A stretch of DNA of 64,000 bases, taken from contig NZ_FCOT01000007.1 in NCBI RefSeq assembly GCF_900046455.1, positions 1-64,000 of the forward strand, read 5' to 3'. The notes below the pieces were generated by a model that saw nothing but the letters and a program-made list of their open reading frames with translations, ran no database searches and was not told the origin of the DNA. Positions 61,473-64,000 of the stretch are shown here, in pieces. The translations under genes and the position numbers were made by a program. The DNA is from Cellulomonas timonensis. Lineage in GTDB: Bacteria > Actinomycetota > Actinomycetes > Actinomycetales > Cellulomonadaceae. How positions within the stretch are numbered: the stretch's first letter is position 1; each line of letters starts with the position of its first letter.

Positions 61473-63008
61473 TCAGGCCCAGGCCGCCACGGCCCGGACC
61501 ATGTCCACGGTGTCGGCCTGGGCGGCGGTCTTGTCGTCGCGGTAGCGCAGCACCCGGGCGAACCGCAGCGCCAGGCCACCGGGGTAGCGGGTCGAGCGCT
61601 GCACCCCGTCGAAGGCGACCTCCACCACCTGCTCGGGGCGGACGGTCACGGTCCAGCCGTCGTCGGCGACCTCGAGCTCGCGGAACCGCTGCGTCTGCCA
61701 GGCGAGCATCTCGTCGGTCATCCCCTTGAACGTCTTGCCGAGCATGACGAAGCCGCCTGCGGGGTCGCGGGCGCCGAGGTGGATGTTCGACAGCAGCCCC
61801 TCACGCCGCCCGGAGCCGCGCTCGACGGCGAGCACCACGAGGTCGAGGGTGTGCCGGGGTTTGACCTTGACCCAGGCGGAGCCGCGTCGGCCTGCCTCGT
61901 AAGGCGCGGCGGCGTCTTTGACGAGGGCGCCCTCTTGGCCGGCGGCGACCCATCGGGCGAAGGCGGCCTGCGCGGCGTCGGCGTCGTCGGTGACGATCCG
62001 CTCGACGACGTGCCCGCCGGCGACGGCGTCGAGCACGGCGAGGCGTTCGAGCAGCGGCGCGTCGAGGAGGTCGCGGCCGTCTGCGTGCAGCACGTCGAAG
62101 AAGAACGGGCTGAGGGTGGTGACCGCCGCGAGCTCCGCGTCCTGGGTGGCGCTGCGCGCGGAGGTCTCCTGGAAGGGGCGGGGCTGGCCGTCCGGGCCGA
62201 GGGCGAGCGCCTCTCCGTCGAGCACGGCGGTGTGGACGGGCAGCGAGCGGACCACGGCGACGATCTCGGGCACGCGGGCCGTGACGTCGTCGAGGCTCCG
62301 GGTGAAGACCCGCACGTCGTCCCCGTCGCGGTGGGCCTGGACGCGGATCCCGTCGAGTTTCGCGTCGACGACGACGGGCCGCCCGGCGAACGCCGCGACG
62401 GCGGTGGCGATGTCGGGGGCGGACGCGGCGAGCATGGGGCGCACGGGCCGCCCGACGGCGAGGCCGAACTCGGCGAGGGCGGCCAGGGCCTCGTCAGGGG
62501 ACCCGGCGCCGAGGGCCGCCGACACGACCGGCTCGGTGGCCCCGGCGAGCATCGCGGCCCGGCGGACCACGTCCGAGGGCACGTCGGCCGCCTCTGCGAC
62601 TGCGTCGAGCAGCAGCGCGTCGAGGGCGCCTTGGCGCAGGTCCCCGGTGACGAGCCCGCGCAGCAGGCGCTGCTCGGTGGCGGTGGCGGCGGCGAACAGG
62701 TCGGTGGCGAGCGCGGTCCGGTGGGTCGAGGAGCCGGGGCCGGAGAGCCGCGACATCTGCTCGAAGACGGCATCGACGGCCAGCACGTCGAGTGTGGGCT
62801 CGGTGGCCGGATCGGGCATGGCGGCGAGTGAGCGCCAGCCCAGGCCGGTGCGGCGTTGCCGCAGTTCCCCGGCGAGGTAGCGGGCGACGACGGGCGCCTC
62901 GTCGGGCGCCGTGCGGCGCAGCAGGTCGACGAGCAGCGCGCGCTTCGCGAGGCGCGAGCGCGTGTCGGCCAGGGCGGCCGAGGTGGCGGCGACGTCGGCG
63001 AGGAGCAC
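61473..63008 (-). CDS. ligB: ATP-dependent DNA ligase (LigB-type)
   Basis: A 511-residue ligase. The adenylation Lys is in VDAKLDGIR (Lys217) after an N-terminal DNA-binding domain. Motif III-like EALAL, motif IV EGALVKD and motif V SAWVKVK follow, and a C-terminal OB fold ends with VVEVAFDGVQRS. Length matches the mycobacterial LigB type (about 507). It needs no NAD, unlike the essential LigA. GTG 63008 (MLLADVAAT) starts the domain; the upstream frame overlaps another gene. Repair role inferred. It is convergent with carD. Confidence 0.92.
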   Translation of the reverse strand: MLLADVAATSAALADTRSRLAKRALLVDLLRRTAPDEAPVVARYLAGELRQRRTGLGWRSLAAMPDPATEPTLDVLAVDAVFEQMSRLSGPGSSTHRTALATDLFAAATATEQRLLRGLVTGDLRQGALDALLLDAVAEAADVPSDVVRRAAMLAGATEPVVSAALGAGSPDEALAALAEFGLAVGRPVRPMLAASAPDIATAVAAFAGRPVVVDAKLDGIRVQAHRDGDDVRVFTRSLDDVTARVPEIVAVVRSLPVHTAVLDGEALALGPDGQPRPFQETSARSATQDAELAAVTTLSPFFFDVLHADGRDLLDAPLLERLAVLDAVAGGHVVERIVTDDADAAQAAFARWVAAGQEGALVKDAAAPYEAGRRGSAWVKVKPRHTLDLVVLAVERGSGRREGLLSNIHLGARDPAGGFVMLGKTFKGMTDEMLAWQTQRFRELEVADDGWTVTVRPEQVVEVAFDGVQRSTRYPGGLALRFARVLRYRDDKTAAQADTVDMVRAVAAWA

Positions 63009-63081
63009 CCTGCCATCCTGGCCTCGCGGGCGCCGCGCCGCCCGTGGGGCCGGGCGTGTGGGCGAGCGGGGCCTGCGACGC

Positions 63082-63462
63082 TCAGTCCGGGGAGCCCCCG
63101 TAGTCCAGTCCGGGCCAGTGCGCCCACTCCTCGAAGTGCTCGGCCCGCCCGTCGGGCGCGAACCGCACGATCCACAGGTCGCGGAACTCGCGTGGCTGGT
63201 CTCCGAGGTCGCCGAAGTACTGCACCTCGACGCGCAGCACCGCCGTGGGTGGTGCGACGGCGACAGACTCCGCGCGCATCGTGAACGGCGTGGGGTCCGG
63301 CCAGAACTCGGCGATGGCGGCGTGCCCGCGCAATCCGTCGTCATATGCGCCGCGCAGGTAGACCGCCTGCGGGGTGAACAAGTCCTCGACGGCGGCGATG
63401 TCCTGCGCGCGCCAGGCCTGCTCGTACCGGGCGGCCCATGCCATCACGTCCGTGCTGTCCAT
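63082..63462 (-). CDS. SnoaL/NTF2-like protein
   Basis: A 126-residue cone-shaped NTF2-fold protein (ARYEQAWRAQDIAAVEDLFTPQAVYLRGAYDDGLRGHAAI at the N-terminus, then EVQYFGDLG and RDLWIVRFAPDGRAEHFEEW). The family includes polyketide cyclases and many small stress proteins. No active-site residues can be assigned. It is divergent from the Mut7-C gene and 73 bases upstream of the ligase on the same strand. Confidence 0.8.
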   Translation of the reverse strand: MDSTDVMAWAARYEQAWRAQDIAAVEDLFTPQAVYLRGAYDDGLRGHAAIAEFWPDPTPFTMRAESVAVAPPTAVLRVEVQYFGDLGDQPREFRDLWIVRFAPDGRAEHFEEWAHWPGLDYGGSPD

Positions 63463-63480
63463 GCGCCCCCCTCGTCCGGT

Positions 63481-64000
63481 ATGCCGAGCCTGACATGCGG
63501 AGGGCGCGCGGGCCCGCGGGGCGGGGCATCGACCGCCAGGGGCGAGCATCCTGGGAGGGGGCGTGCAGTCCGGCTGGACGTCGACCCCTCGCTGCGGTTC
63601 CTGCTGCGCCCGGACCGCCGGGACGGCCCCGTCGACGTGCGCGCGGCGGACACGGACACCTGGGGGCATGTCGTGGAGTCGGTGGGCGTCCCACTCACCG
63701 AGGTCGGCCGCCTCGTGGTGGACGGGGCGCCGGTCGCCGCGTCCGCGCCGGTCACCGAGGCAGTGCTCCGGGTGGCGCCAGTCGCGCGCCCGCAGGCCAC
63801 CGCCACTACGCCGCCGCGCTTCCTGCTCGACGTGCACCTGGGCGGGCTCGTGCGGCGCATGCGGCTGCTCGGGCTGGACGCCGCCTACCGCCCGGAGGCC
63901 GACGACCCCGAGCTGGTGCGCATCGCCGCGGCCGAGGGCCGGGTGCTGCTCACGCGGGACCGCGGCCTGCTGCGCCGTCGCAGCCTGCCGCAGGGCGCGC
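63481..64000 (+). CDS. Mut7-C ubiquitin/PIN-like RNase protein, C-terminus cut by window edge
   Basis: The frame from ATG 63481 runs off the window end. After about 30 unconserved residues, VRLDVDPSLRFLLRPDRRD begins a ubiquitin/ThiS-like domain and, at about residue 110, RFLLDVHLGGLVRRMRLLGLDAAYR starts the Mut7-C PIN-like RNase domain, with the conserved DDPELVRIAAAEGRVLLTRDRGLLRRR. Acidic residues in FLLDV and LLTRD match the family's active site. The true start may be downstream since no good ribosome site precedes 63481. Its role in RNA processing is unproven. Confidence 0.75.
   Translation, partial: MPSLTCGGRAGPRGGASTARGEHPGRGRAVRLDVDPSLRFLLRPDRRDGPVDVRAADTDTWGHVVESVGVPLTEVGRLVVDGAPVAASAPVTEAVLRVAPVARPQATATTPPRFLLDVHLGGLVRRMRLLGLDAAYRPEADDPELVRIAAAEGRVLLTRDRGLLRRRSLPQGA

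Overview
The window is very GC-rich and densely packed, and it carries actinobacterial marker genes: a WhiB7-type regulator, CarD, AdnAB, UvrD2, mycoredoxin, DUF3107, DUF3152, UPF0182 and a PPA1309-family protein. It suggests an actinomycete chromosome. I infer a Micrococcales or Cellulomonas-like organism, but this is not provable from the window. A chemoreceptor gene suggests motility. I saw no rRNA, CRISPR array or complete insertion sequence.

Region 1 (1-31.5 kb) is conserved core. It starts with a truncated DeoR regulator, Mrp, DUF1003 and MgtE-N/CBS genes, aminopeptidase P, a PHP phosphoesterase and MarC. From about 8 kb to 34.6 kb the order is: DEAD helicase, ferritin-like protein, DUF3107, TetR, DUF3152, adnA-adnB, nudC, mycoredoxin, uvrD2, whiB7, ThiF-like, DUF2342, PDZ-Lon protease, UPF0182. 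From memory this closely follows the Mycobacterium tuberculosis Rv3211 to Rv3193c neighbourhood. The 535-base uvrD2-whiB7 gap holds a WhiB7-type promoter, an upstream ORF and a terminator-like hairpin, which together form a translation-coupled attenuator for antibiotic resistance.

Region 2 (34.6-39.3 kb) is accessory. It has an initiator tRNA, a VOC protein with a divergent WYL regulator, and then a markedly lower-GC gene for an AAA ATPase with an OLD/TOPRIM-like C-terminus (a probable defence gene). A leaderless antitoxin/MazF module follows. It lies between two 34-base copies of the 3' end of dhaK, beside a HepT-like remnant.

Region 3 (39.3-42.7 kb) is a tight operon of class II aldolase, HAD phosphatase, DhaL and DhaK. 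Region 4 (42.7-50.4 kb) holds a PAS/chemoreceptor pair, a deletion scar fusing a TetR fragment to an acyl-CoA synthetase tail, two TetR-controlled units (small membrane protein plus CurA-like reductase; DHA2-type efflux pump) and a membrane-anchored MazF-like protein.

Region 5 (50.4-59.7 kb) is a DeoR-controlled catabolic operon: ribose-type ABC importer, divergent DhaK and DhaL homologues, a beta-hydroxyacid dehydrogenase and a PdxK/ThiD-like kinase. The DhaK and DhaL lack canonical residues, so an unassigned small ketose or polyol-derived substrate is likely. This is the best candidate for an undescribed metabolic system. Region 6 (59.8-64 kb) holds a cupin, DUF2255, CarD, an ATP-dependent DNA ligase, a SnoaL-like protein and a Mut7-C protein cut by the window end.
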